This document shows positions 25,976 to 34,784 of a DNA stretch of 64,000 nt, piece after piece (position 1 is the first letter of the stretch; the number at the start of each line of letters is the position of its first letter). The notes under the pieces were generated by a model, which saw only the letters and a list, made by a program, of their open reading frames with translations, searched no databases and was not told where the DNA came from. Origin of the DNA: Streptomyces cyanogenus (lineage in GTDB: Bacteria > Actinomycetota > Actinomycetes > Streptomycetales > Streptomycetaceae). The stretch covers positions 6,486,001 to 6,550,000 of the forward strand of contig NZ_CP071839.1 in NCBI RefSeq assembly GCF_017526105.1, given 5' to 3'. The position numbers were made by a program, and so were the translations under genes.

Positions 25976-28900
25976 ATGGACAAGCCAACCGCCGAGTCGC
26001 TTCTGCTCGCTCGGATGCACCGAGGCAGCAAGGTCAGCACAATCTCACCCCGGGACGATTTCGGCCCCGCGACATTGTCCTTCGCCCAGCAGCGGCTGTG
26101 GTTCCTGGATCAGTTGAACCCGGGGCGCGCAGACTATGCGATGCCGTTCGCATTCCGCGTGCACGGACCGTTGGACGTGCCGGTGCTCAGGGACTCCTTC
26201 CGGGATGTCGTCGAACGGCATGAAGTGCTGCGGACTAGGTTCGAGACGGGCGACCAGGGCGTCCCGGTACAAATCGCTTACGACTCTCCAGAGTTCGAGT
26301 TCTCCGTGTTCGACCTGGTCATCTCGGAGGACTCTGAACCCCAGGCGGAGAGCGCGCTGAAACTGATCCAGGAAGAGGCCTGTCGGCCTTTCGACCTGTC
26401 CTCCGGGAAGCTGCTGCGCGTCAAACTGGTCCGGTTCGCGGCCGACGTCCACCTTCTGCTCGTCTCGCTGCACCACATCGTTGCCGACGGCTGGTCGATC
26501 GACATCCTGACCAGGGACCTTCGCGCGTTCTACGCGGCGCGGATCCGTGCTGCCGAGACCGACCTCCCCAAGCTCGGTATCCAGTACGCTGACTTCGCGG
26601 CGTGGCAGCGCCAGTGGTTGTCCGGCCCGGTACTCGAGCGCCAGCTGTCCTACTGGCGTGAGCAGTTGGCCGGTTTCGAACCGGCCGAGCCGCCGACGGA
26701 CCGTCCCCGCCCCGCGGTGCCATCGGGCGCCGGCGACAGTGTTTACTTCACGGTGCCTGACGCCGTGGTGTCGGGCTTGCGTGAACTCACCACCGAAGAA
26801 GGCGCCTCGCTCTTCATGACGATGCTGGCTGCCTTCCAGACCGTGCTGCTGCGCTGGACCGGGCAGGACGACATCTCCGTGGGCACTCCGATCGCAGGCC
26901 GGAACAGGGCAGAGGTGGAAGACCTCATCGGCTTCTTCGTGAACACCTTGGTCATCCGTTCCGATCTGAGCGGTGATCCGACCTTTAGGGATCTTCTGAG
27001 GCAGGTCAAGGGAACGACCCTCGATGCGTACTCCCATCAGGATCTGGCCTTCGACCTCCTCGTCGAGGACCTGGCCCCTCAGCGAGACCTGAGCCGCATG
27101 CCACTGGTGAACTGCACGTTTGCCATCTCCGGCTCTGGCGAGGACTGGGCCCTTCCGGGGCTGACCGTGGAGCCATTCCAGCTTCCCACCGAGACTTCGA
27201 AATTCGACTTTTCGCTATTCCTGAGCGAGGACAGCAGCGGCGGGTTCCATGGCGACCTCGTCTTCTCCACGGAACTGTTCGACCGGGCGACCATCGAGCG
27301 CCTCGCGGATCGCTACGTCAGGATTCTCCAGGCGGTGGCGGCTGACCCTGACCAGTCCCTCAGTCAGGTGGAGGTTCTCGATCCAGGTGAGCGGGAGCTT
27401 TTGCTCCACACCTGGAACGACACCTTCGTCGCCCATAACGACGAGCTGACCGTGCACGAGCTGGTCGAACGGCAGGCCGCGCGTACTCCCGACGCGGTCG
27501 CTGTCGTCAGCGGTGGAATCGAGGTCACCTACCAGCAGCTCAACACCCGCGCCAACCAACTCGCGCACTGCCTGATCACGCAAGGGGTGGGGTCGGGCAG
27601 TCTCGTCGCGGTCTGCCTGGAGCGCGGACCGGACATGATCGTCGCGCTGCTCGGGATCTTGAAGGCCGGCGCCGCCTACGTGCCGATGGACCCCGATTAT
27701 CCGCAGCAGCGTCTGGAGTTCATGCTCCAGGACACTCAGGCACCCCTGCTGATCACACAGGCGTCGCTGACCGGGCGTCTGCCGGCTGGTGTACGGCAGC
27801 TGCTGATCGATCAGGAGCGGCCCGCTCTGGCGACTCTCGACCAGGCGAACCCCCGGCCGCAGGCGGCACCCGACGCCCTCGCCTACATCATCTACACCTC
27901 CGGCTCCACCGGAACGCCCAAGGGCGTCATGATCGAACACCGCTCGATCCGCCGGCTGGTGGAGGACAACTGGTTCGCTCCACTGACGTCACAAGATGTG
28001 GTGGCCCAGGCCGCGAACTTCTCCTTCGACGCCTTCACCTTCGAGTGCTGGGCCCCTCTGGTCTGCGGGGCCTCGATCGCGCTGTTGTCGAAGGACACCG
28101 TTTTGAGTGCCACGGCGTTGAGGTCGGCGCTGCGGCGTCATCGGGTGTCCGCTCTGTTCCTGACCTCGGCGCTGTTCAACCAGCACGTACGTGAATGCCC
28201 GGACGTGTTCGCCAGTGTTGGTCGGGTCTTGTACGGCGGTGAGCTGATCGACCAGGTGGTGGCTTCGGAACTCGTCTGCGGCGAGCACGGGCCGGCTGAG
28301 CTGGTGCATGTTTACGGGCCGACGGAAACGACCACTTTCGCCACCGCCTACCCGGTGGACAAGACTCGTGCCGCAATCTCGGGAATGCCGATCGGTCGGC
28401 CGATTGCGAACACCGAGGCGTATGTCATGGACCGCTACGGTCGCCTCGCACCGCTCGGTGTCCCTGGCGAGTTGTGGATCGGCGGATCCGGGGTGGCCCG
28501 CGGGTACTGGAACCGGCCGGAACTGACCCAGGAGAAGTTCGTCCCCCACCCCTTCAGGGACGACGATCCCGACGCCCGTCTCTACCGGACCGGTGACCTC
28601 GCCCGCTGGCTGCCCGACGGCAACCTGGAATTCCTGGGACGCATCGACCAGCAAGTCAAACTCCGCGGACTGCGGATCGAACTCGGCGAGATCGAAACAG
28701 TCCTCACCTCCCACGACCAGATCACCTCCGCGGTGGTCCTCGTCCGCGAGGACACCCCCGGCGACAAGCGTCTGGTGGCCTACCTGGTCCCCGCAGCCGG
28801 CAGCACCCTCGACACACCCGCGCTACGCGAGTGGTGCAAGCGTGCCCTGCCCGACTACATGATCCCCGGCTGGTTCCTCACCCTGCCCGCCCTGCCCCTG

Positions 28901-31900
28901 ACACCCAACGGAAAGGTCGATCGCAAAGCCCTCCCCGAACCCACCGGTGACCGCCCCGACCTCGCCGACACCTACACCGCCCCACGCAACGACATCGAAA
29001 CCACCATCGCCAACATCTGGTCCGAGGTCCTCGGCATCGACCAGATCGGCATCCACGACAACTTCTTCGACCTCGGCGGACACTCACTCCTCGCCACCCG
29101 AGTCGTCAACCGAGTTGCGAAGGTCCTGGACTCGAACGTCTCGGTTCGAGACCTGTTCCAGTCACCCACAGTCGCGTTGATGGCTGCTGGGCTGCCAGCG
29201 GTCGAAGGAGCTATCGCGCAACAGCTGGTTCGGCGCTCAGCGGCCACCGAAGCACCCTTGTCGTTCGCGCAGCGCAGACTCTGGTTCCTGGACCAGCTGG
29301 AACCAGGGAGCGCGGAGTACGTGATACCGCTGGGCTTGCGGATTGCCGGCAGTCTCGACCTCGCCGCCCTCTCGACGGCGTTCTCCGCTCTCGTGGCGAG
29401 GCACGAGGTGCTGCGCACCCGGTTCGTGGTGCGCGGTGACGGCGAACCGGTCCAGGTGGTCGATGCTCCCTGGCCAGTTGAAATCAACCTGCTGGACCTC
29501 TCAGGAGTCGCGGACCAGGGCCGGCGCGAGGCTGACGCTCGCATGGCCGTAGACGCCGAGGCGGCCAGGAGTTTCAACCTGGCTTCCGGACCGCTCCTGC
29601 GCGCGATGGCTGTCTGCCTGGCCGACGAGGAGTGGCTGCTGCTCGTCACGATGCACCACATCGTGGCCGACGGGTGGTCGATGGGCGTGCTTTCCAGGGA
29701 GCTCCAGGCGCTGTACGCGGAGGCATTGTGCGGTGACCTGACATCGCTCGCCGAACTGCCTTTGCAATACGCCGACTTCGCCGCTTGGCAACGTGACTGG
29801 CTGTCCGGAACAACGTTGGAACGACAGCTGGCCTACTGGCAGGAAAAATTGACCGGGCTGGAGCCGCTGCAACTCCCGACCGATCGGACCCGCCCCCCGA
29901 CGCCGTCCAGCGTCGGCGGCGAGGTGTCGTTCGTCGTGCCCGCGGACATCGCTGCGGAGCTCCGTGAGGTCGCTAGGCAGCGCAGTTCCTCGCTGTTCAT
30001 GGTCGGTCTCGCGGCCTACCAGGTCGTGCTGTCCCGCTGGAGTGGTCAGGACGATATCTCCGTCGGCAGCCCGATCGCCGGAAGGAACCACGCGGAGATC
30101 GAGGATCTCATCGGTTTCTTCGTCAACACGCTGGTGCTGCGGTCCGACCTGAGCGGAAACCCGACCTTCGGGGACTTTCTGGAGCAGGTCAGGGAGACGA
30201 CCCTGGGGGCCTACGCGCATCAGGACCTCCCGTACGAGCAGATCGTCGAGGCACTGGTGCCACAGCGGGATCTCACCCGCGCTCCGCTGGTCCAGACCAC
30301 TTTCGATCTCCAGAATGCGGATGAGGGGACATGGAGCCTGGGAGACCTCGTGATCTCTCCGCTCGAAGTGACGACACGTACCGCCAAGTTCGATCTCTCC
30401 GTCTCCCTCAGCGAACGGGAGAACGGGGAACTCGACGGCAGGGTGGAGTACTCCACAGAACTATTCGACCGCACCACGGTCGAGAGGCTCACCTGCCATC
30501 TGGTGACCACGCTTCAGCGGGTGGCTGCCGATCCGACCGTACCGGTTGGCCACATCGACATGCTCTCCGCATCGGAGCGGCACCAGCTGGTTTCCGAGTG
30601 GAATGCCACGGCCAAGGAGTTCTCCGACCGGATAGCGATCCAGCAGCTCGTGGAGGCTCAGGCAGCTCACACACCCGAGGCCCTGGCACTCGTGCACGGC
30701 GCCACGACAATGAGCTACACCGAGCTGAACTCCCGGGCCAACCAGTTTGCGCGGTACCTGATGGACCGGGGCGTTGGCACCGGCACACTCGTCGGGGTCT
30801 GTGTCGAGCGCGGCATCGACCTGATCGTCGCACTGCTCGGTGTCCTCAAGGCCGGCGGCGTCTACGTGCCCCTGGATCCCGGATATCCGGAGCAGCGCCT
30901 CAACTTCATGATGCGGGATGCCCAGGCGCCTTTCCTCATCACCCATGCGGCGCTGCGAAACCGTTTCTCCGTGCTCGACATCGAGCAGGTGGTCATCGAC
31001 GAAGCATGGCCCGACATATCACGCCACAGGTCCGGCAACCTCGAACCACAAGCTGGCCCGGATGACCTCGCTTACATCATCTACACCTCCGGATCCACCG
31101 GAACGCCCAAGGGTGTGATGCTTCGACACCGGGGCCTGGTGAATCTGAGCCAGCACACCCCTGCAGAGTTGGGGATGACCGCCGAAAGCCGCGTCCTACA
31201 GTTCTCCTCCCCAAGCTTCGACGCTTCCGTCTGGGAGGTCTTCACCACATTCAGTGCTGGAGCCACCCTGGTTCTCGCCTCCACCGACGACCTCCAGCTG
31301 GGCGAACCCCTGGAGCTGACCCTGCAATCGCAGGAGGTGAGCATGCTCATAGTGGCGCCGACGTTGCTCTCCACGCTCTCTGCGGACAAGCTCCCCGGCC
31401 TCAGGAACCTGGTCGTCGGGGGAGACTCGTGCTCCCTCGAGACCGTCAACGAATGGGCACCAGGCCGGACCTTCATCAACGCCTATGGCCCGAGCGAGGG
31501 CACGGTCTGCAGCACCCTCCACCACCAAGGCGAGAACGGTGACCGTACGCCGATCGGTCGGCCGATTGCGAACACCGAGGCGTATGTCATGGACCGCTAC
31601 GGTCGCCTCGCACCGCTCGGTGTCCCTGGCGAGTTGTGGATCGGCGGATCCGGGGTGGCCCGCGGGTACTGGAACCGGCCGGAACTGACCCAGGAGAAGT
31701 TCGTCCCCCACCCCTTCAGGGACGACGATCCCGACGCCCGTCTCTACCGGACCGGTGACCTCGCCCGCTGGCTGCCCGACGGCAACCTGGAATTCCTGGG
31801 ACGCATCGACCAGCAAGTCAAACTCCGCGGACTGCGGATCGAACTCGGCGAGATCGAAACAGTCCTCACCTCCCACGACCAGATCACCTCCGCGGTGGTC

Positions 31901-33196
31901 CTCGTCCGCGAGGACACCCCCGGCGACAAGCGTCTGGTGGCCTACCTGGTCCCCGCAGCCGGCAGCACCCTCGACACACCCGCGCTACGCGAGTGGTGCA
32001 AGCGTGCCCTGCCCGACTACATGATCCCCGGCTGGTTCCTCACCCTGCCCGCCCTGCCCCTGACACCCAACGGAAAGGTCGATCGCAAAGCCCTCCCCGA
32101 ACCCACCGGTGACCGCCCCGACCTCGCCGACACCTACACCGCCCCACGCAACGACATCGAAACCACCATCGCCAACATCTGGTCCGAGGTCCTCGGCATC
32201 GACCAGATCGGCATCCACGACAACTTCTTCGACCTCGGCGGACACTCACTGCGGGCAGTGACGGTCGCGATGCGTCTGAAGGCCGCCAACATAGACGTCT
32301 CCGTCCGCCAGGTTATGCAGCACAGGTCTATCGCGGAGCTCGCCTGCGCGGTCGCCGAGGACGCCCGCCCGTCGGTAAGCCCTCTGACCCTCGAACTGGC
32401 ACCGCTGGCATCTGCGCAGGGCGCCGAGCACGTCCTGTTCTGCATCCATCCGAGCGGCGGCAGCGCGCATTGGTATGAAGCGCTCGCACAGGAGATGGCG
32501 GATTCCTGCCGAACCTACGGCATACAGGCCGCAGGGCTGGATCCGAGCGAGGTGCCGTACCGCGTCATGGAGGAGATGGCGAACCGCTATTGGGAGGAGA
32601 TGAAGGGAATCCAGCCGCACGGACCCTACTACGTTCTGGGATGGTCCCTGGGGGGCCTGATCGCCCATGAAATCGGTCGACAGCATTCGGAGGAGGTGGC
32701 CGCGGTCTACCTGCTGGAACCACCGACCGTTCAGCCGGACGTGCAGCGTCAGATGCTCTCGTACTCCGAGAAGTATCGCGAGGCTGCCGAGATGTGGCTG
32801 GAGGGGCGGGCCGCCGAAGGGAGCCAGCGGGACGAAATTGAATCCAGATTCCAGAGCTTTGTGGCGTCGCTGGAGTTCATCACGGAATCTCCTGGGCTGC
32901 GGGACTGGCTCCCGTTCCAGGCGCTGGGCGGAATTATGGAGGCGGCCGCGCAGTACGATCCCAGCCTTTCCCGGGCCAAGGCGATCCTCGTTGTGGGAGA
33001 TGACGCCAAAGCGATATCCGACGGATCGCTGCAGGGAGGCGGTAGCTTCGACCAGTACCTCTCCTACTGGCAGTCCCTTTACAGCGACGGGGTCCGGGTG
33101 GTCGAAATATCCGGAAGCCACATGGAGATGATAACCAGCGGTCCTTCGCGCGCGGAGGTCATACGGGAGATCCGCTCGTCGATGCCTTCTCGTTGA
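25976..33196 (+). CDS. Two-module terminating NRPS (C-A-T-C-A-T-TE)
   Basis: 2406 aa from ATG 25976 with GGAG 5 nt upstream; the longer frame to 25640 overlaps NRPS1 and lacks homology. A short N-terminal segment (MDKPTAESLLLARMHRGSK) may act as a docking helix. C domains carry LHHIVADGWSID and MHHIVADGWSMG; carrier Ser are near residues 1037 and 2091. Module 4 repeats the module 2 code D-A-F-F-L-G-V-T-F-K (Ile/Val type). Module 5 reads D-A-W-I-V-G-A-V-C-K, resembling aromatic or other hydrophobic codes. The C-terminal type I thioesterase has GWSLGG (Ser near 2224) and a His in SGSHMEM, and should release or cyclise the chain. C4 and C5 are distinct from each other and from the NRPS1 C domains, while most of A4 is a block copy of A2. 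Confidence 0.95.
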   Translation: MDKPTAESLLLARMHRGSKVSTISPRDDFGPATLSFAQQRLWFLDQLNPGRADYAMPFAFRVHGPLDVPVLRDSFRDVVERHEVLRTRFETGDQGVPVQIAYDSPEFEFSVFDLVISEDSEPQAESALKLIQEEACRPFDLSSGKLLRVKLVRFAADVHLLLVSLHHIVADGWSIDILTRDLRAFYAARIRAAETDLPKLGIQYADFAAWQRQWLSGPVLERQLSYWREQLAGFEPAEPPTDRPRPAVPSGAGDSVYFTVPDAVVSGLRELTTEEGASLFMTMLAAFQTVLLRWTGQDDISVGTPIAGRNRAEVEDLIGFFVNTLVIRSDLSGDPTFRDLLRQVKGTTLDAYSHQDLAFDLLVEDLAPQRDLSRMPLVNCTFAISGSGEDWALPGLTVEPFQLPTETSKFDFSLFLSEDSSGGFHGDLVFSTELFDRATIERLADRYVRILQAVAADPDQSLSQVEVLDPGERELLLHTWNDTFVAHNDELTVHELVERQAARTPDAVAVVSGGIEVTYQQLNTRANQLAHCLITQGVGSGSLVAVCLERGPDMIVALLGILKAGAAYVPMDPDYPQQRLEFMLQDTQAPLLITQASLTGRLPAGVRQLLIDQERPALATLDQANPRPQAAPDALAYIIYTSGSTGTPKGVMIEHRSIRRLVEDNWFAPLTSQDVVAQAANFSFDAFTFECWAPLVCGASIALLSKDTVLSATALRSALRRHRVSALFLTSALFNQHVRECPDVFASVGRVLYGGELIDQVVASELVCGEHGPAELVHVYGPTETTTFATAYPVDKTRAAISGMPIGRPIANTEAYVMDRYGRLAPLGVPGELWIGGSGVARGYWNRPELTQEKFVPHPFRDDDPDARLYRTGDLARWLPDGNLEFLGRIDQQVKLRGLRIELGEIETVLTSHDQITSAVVLVREDTPGDKRLVAYLVPAAGSTLDTPALREWCKRALPDYMIPGWFLTLPALPLTPNGKVDRKALPEPTGDRPDLADTYTAPRNDIETTIANIWSEVLGIDQIGIHDNFFDLGGHSLLATRVVNRVAKVLDSNVSVRDLFQSPTVALMAAGLPAVEGAIAQQLVRRSAATEAPLSFAQRRLWFLDQLEPGSAEYVIPLGLRIAGSLDLAALSTAFSALVARHEVLRTRFVVRGDGEPVQVVDAPWPVEINLLDLSGVADQGRREADARMAVDAEAARSFNLASGPLLRAMAVCLADEEWLLLVTMHHIVADGWSMGVLSRELQALYAEALCGDLTSLAELPLQYADFAAWQRDWLSGTTLERQLAYWQEKLTGLEPLQLPTDRTRPPTPSSVGGEVSFVVPADIAAELREVARQRSSSLFMVGLAAYQVVLSRWSGQDDISVGSPIAGRNHAEIEDLIGFFVNTLVLRSDLSGNPTFGDFLEQVRETTLGAYAHQDLPYEQIVEALVPQRDLTRAPLVQTTFDLQNADEGTWSLGDLVISPLEVTTRTAKFDLSVSLSERENGELDGRVEYSTELFDRTTVERLTCHLVTTLQRVAADPTVPVGHIDMLSASERHQLVSEWNATAKEFSDRIAIQQLVEAQAAHTPEALALVHGATTMSYTELNSRANQFARYLMDRGVGTGTLVGVCVERGIDLIVALLGVLKAGGVYVPLDPGYPEQRLNFMMRDAQAPFLITHAALRNRFSVLDIEQVVIDEAWPDISRHRSGNLEPQAGPDDLAYIIYTSGSTGTPKGVMLRHRGLVNLSQHTPAELGMTAESRVLQFSSPSFDASVWEVFTTFSAGATLVLASTDDLQLGEPLELTLQSQEVSMLIVAPTLLSTLSADKLPGLRNLVVGGDSCSLETVNEWAPGRTFINAYGPSEGTVCSTLHHQGENGDRTPIGRPIANTEAYVMDRYGRLAPLGVPGELWIGGSGVARGYWNRPELTQEKFVPHPFRDDDPDARLYRTGDLARWLPDGNLEFLGRIDQQVKLRGLRIELGEIETVLTSHDQITSAVVLVREDTPGDKRLVAYLVPAAGSTLDTPALREWCKRALPDYMIPGWFLTLPALPLTPNGKVDRKALPEPTGDRPDLADTYTAPRNDIETTIANIWSEVLGIDQIGIHDNFFDLGGHSLRAVTVAMRLKAANIDVSVRQVMQHRSIAELACAVAEDARPSVSPLTLELAPLASAQGAEHVLFCIHPSGGSAHWYEALAQEMADSCRTYGIQAAGLDPSEVPYRVMEEMANRYWEEMKGIQPHGPYYVLGWSLGGLIAHEIGRQHSEEVAAVYLLEPPTVQPDVQRQMLSYSEKYREAAEMWLEGRAAEGSQRDEIESRFQSFVASLEFITESPGLRDWLPFQALGGIMEAAAQYDPSLSRAKAILVVGDDAKAISDGSLQGGGSFDQYLSYWQSLYSDGVRVVEISGSHMEMITSGPSRAEVIREIRSSMPSR
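27344..28686 (+). repeat. A-domain repeat block of module 4 (pair with 20857-22199)
   Basis: Offset 6487 bp from the module 2 copy; identity begins at GACCCTGACC at the end of the C domain and ends at GAACTCGG. Upstream of it the C4 domain is unrelated at DNA level to C1-C3, so the joint marks a recombination point inside the C-A linker. Confidence 0.9.
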
Positions 33197-33256
33197 TGAG
33201 GCAACCGCCAGGGCTTCGGTGTAGCGCGTGTCTCTTTGACCGGCTGGTCAGTTGTG

Positions 33257-33294
33257 GGACCGGATCGAGCAGCCAATGCCAGCGGATCCGGTCC
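33257..33294 (+). terminator. Hairpin after the NRPS operon
   Basis: GGACCGGATC pairs perfectly with GATCCGGTCC across an 18-nt loop, 60 bp after the NRPS2 stop. No T tract. Plausible terminator of the operon. Confidence 0.5.
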
Positions 33295-33325
33295 GGCGGC
33301 CACGGGCCGACTGTCGGCGGCGGCT

Positions 33326-33473
33326 GAACGCTGACCCACTTTGGGCGGTTGAATGCTGACCCAGGTGGTGTCTGATGGGGTTGTTCAGTCGTTGTCGGTG
33401 GTGTCGTGAGGGATGCGTCCGAGTTCGCGTCCTTTCATGCGGTAGGAGTCGCCCTTGAAGGAGTGGACCTCGG
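33326..33473 (-). mobile_element. IS21-family element, terminal remnant
   Basis: Two tandem end repeats, GAACGCTGACCCA (33326-33338) and GAATGCTGACCCA (33351-33363), are typical of IS21 multiple terminal repeats. They are followed on the minus strand by the last codons of an istB-like gene. The remnant is cut by the IS3 element at 33474, and no continuation is seen beyond 34784. Confidence 0.65.
33385..33473 (-). pseudogene. istB: istB-like helper ATPase, C-terminal remnant
   Basis: 29 codons on the minus strand ending at TGA (33387-33385): AEVHSFKGDSYRMKGRELGR then IPHDTTDND. This matches my memory of the C-terminus of streptomycete IS21 IstB proteins (SLKGDSYRLK...LGRVP). The rest of the gene was removed by or before the IS3 insertion. 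Confidence 0.65.
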
Positions 33474-33493
33474 CGTGAGGCTGATCCTTTGGA

Positions 33494-33856
33494 GTGGACA
33501 CCCTGACAATGGATCTTGATGGTCCAGGGAGGGATGTCCAGTTGGGACGTAAGTCTCCGTATCCGGAGGAGTTCAGGAGGGACGCTGTCGCGCTCTATCG
33601 CGCCGCGGGCGGAAAGCGGACGTACGCGGTGGTGGCCGCGGATCTCGGGATCACCGCGGAGTCGCTGCGGACGTGGGTCCGCAAGGACGACTCACAGGCC
33701 GTGCCCGGACGCCCTGACGCGGGCGGGAGCGAGGCGGAGGAGCTGGCCCGGCTGCGGGCAGAGAATGCCCGGCTGCTGAAGGCGGAGAAAGAATGGCATC
33801 TGGAGCGCGAGATCCTGCGCCGGGCAGCCGCTTATTTCGCCCGGGAGGTGAAGTGA
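33494..33856 (+). CDS. IS3-family OrfA (HTH_Tnp_1)
   Basis: 120 aa, same protein as at 2851-3213 except Val for Ala in the HTH (TYAVVAADLGI). DNA-binding half of the transposase. It ends in GAAGTGA, where a -1 shift would normally lead into orfB; here that path meets an in-frame TGA at 33868. Confidence 0.9.
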   Translation: MDTLTMDLDGPGRDVQLGRKSPYPEEFRRDAVALYRAAGGKRTYAVVAADLGITAESLRTWVRKDDSQAVPGRPDAGGSEAEELARLRAENARLLKAEKEWHLEREILRRAAAYFAREVK

Positions 33857-33867
33857 GCCCTCGCCGG

Positions 33868-34752
33868 TGAGACTTCATCTCCGACAACCGCGCCAGTTTC
33901 GGCGTCAAGCGGATCTGCCATGTGCTCGGAGTCTCCCGCTCGGGCTACTACCGGCACCTGGCCACCGCGCAGGCCCGCGCCGAGCGCCAGGCCGAGGAGG
34001 AGCGGACCGTGAGCGAGATCCGTGCCATCCATGCCGAGCACCATGGCACCTACGGCGCTCCGCGCGTCCATGCCGAGCTGCGTGCCAGGGGACGGAGCAT
34101 CAACCGCAAGCGCGTCACCCGGCTGATGCGGATCAACCACATCGTCGGCCGGCACCTGCGGAGAAAGAAGCGGACGACGATCGCGGACCACGCGGCGCCG
34201 CCCGCGCCGGACCTGGTGATGCGCTACTTCACCGCGGACACACTGAACACCAGGTGGTGCGGCGACATCACATACAGAGCCGTCGGCACGACGTGGCTCT
34301 ACCTCGCCACAGTGATCGACATCTACTCGAGAAAGGTGGTGGGCTGGTCGATCGCCGACCACATGCGCACCTCCCTGGTCACCGACGCGATCGAAATGGC
34401 CGTGGCTGCCCGCGGCAGCCGGGTCCACGGCGTCGTCTTCCACACCGACAGGGGCGCCCAATACAGCGCGGCCGCCTTCGCCGAGGTCTGCCGCCGGCAC
34501 GGCATCCGCCGCAGCATGGGCCGTGTCGGCTCAAGCTACGACAATGCCCTCGCCGAGTCGTTTTTCCAGGGCCTCAAGCGCGAATTGCTCCATGGCCGCC
34601 GCTGGACCTCAAAGGCACAGACCCGGCTGGAGCTGTTCCGCTGGCTGTCGTACTACAACCGGCGCCGTCGGCACTCCGCGCTCGGCTACCTCACACCAGC
34701 CGAGTTCGAACAGCAACTGATCACATCACATACGCTGTCACTCGTCGCATGA
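33868..34752 (+). pseudogene. IS3-family OrfB with an early stop codon
   Basis: The DDE integrase is otherwise full length: HTH_21 (HVLGVSRSGYYRH), WCGDITY and VIDIYSRKVVGW (first and second acidic strands), FHTDRGAQYSA and NALAESFFQGLKRE (Glu). The codon that is TGG (Trp, in RRWDF) in the left copy is TGA here (33868-33870), with a neighbouring C-to-G change. A fusion OrfAB protein therefore cannot be made by simple frameshifting. A shorter OrfB of 276 aa could start at ATG 33922, which retains the catalytic core but loses about 18 N-terminal residues. Confidence 0.8.
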
Positions 34753-34784
34753 AACCCGGTGACCACTCCCGGGGATCAACCTCA

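Larger units (their letters stand above)
33474..34784 (+). mobile_element. IS3-family element, right copy (complete ends)
   Basis: 1311 bp. Ends TGAGGCTGATCC and GGATCAACCTCA are imperfect inverted repeats (11 of 12). No short direct repeat was found at its flanks (GCG versus TCA), so rearrangement after insertion is likely. It lies in opposite orientation to the left copy at 3231, with the 5' ends of both facing the NRPS cluster. Confidence 0.85.

Noticed and set aside
16388..32250. CRISPR-like or tandem-satellite explanation for the regularly spaced repeats
   Set aside because: The units are kilobase-scale coding blocks in one reading frame with NRPS motifs; there are no short repeats with spacers anywhere in the window.
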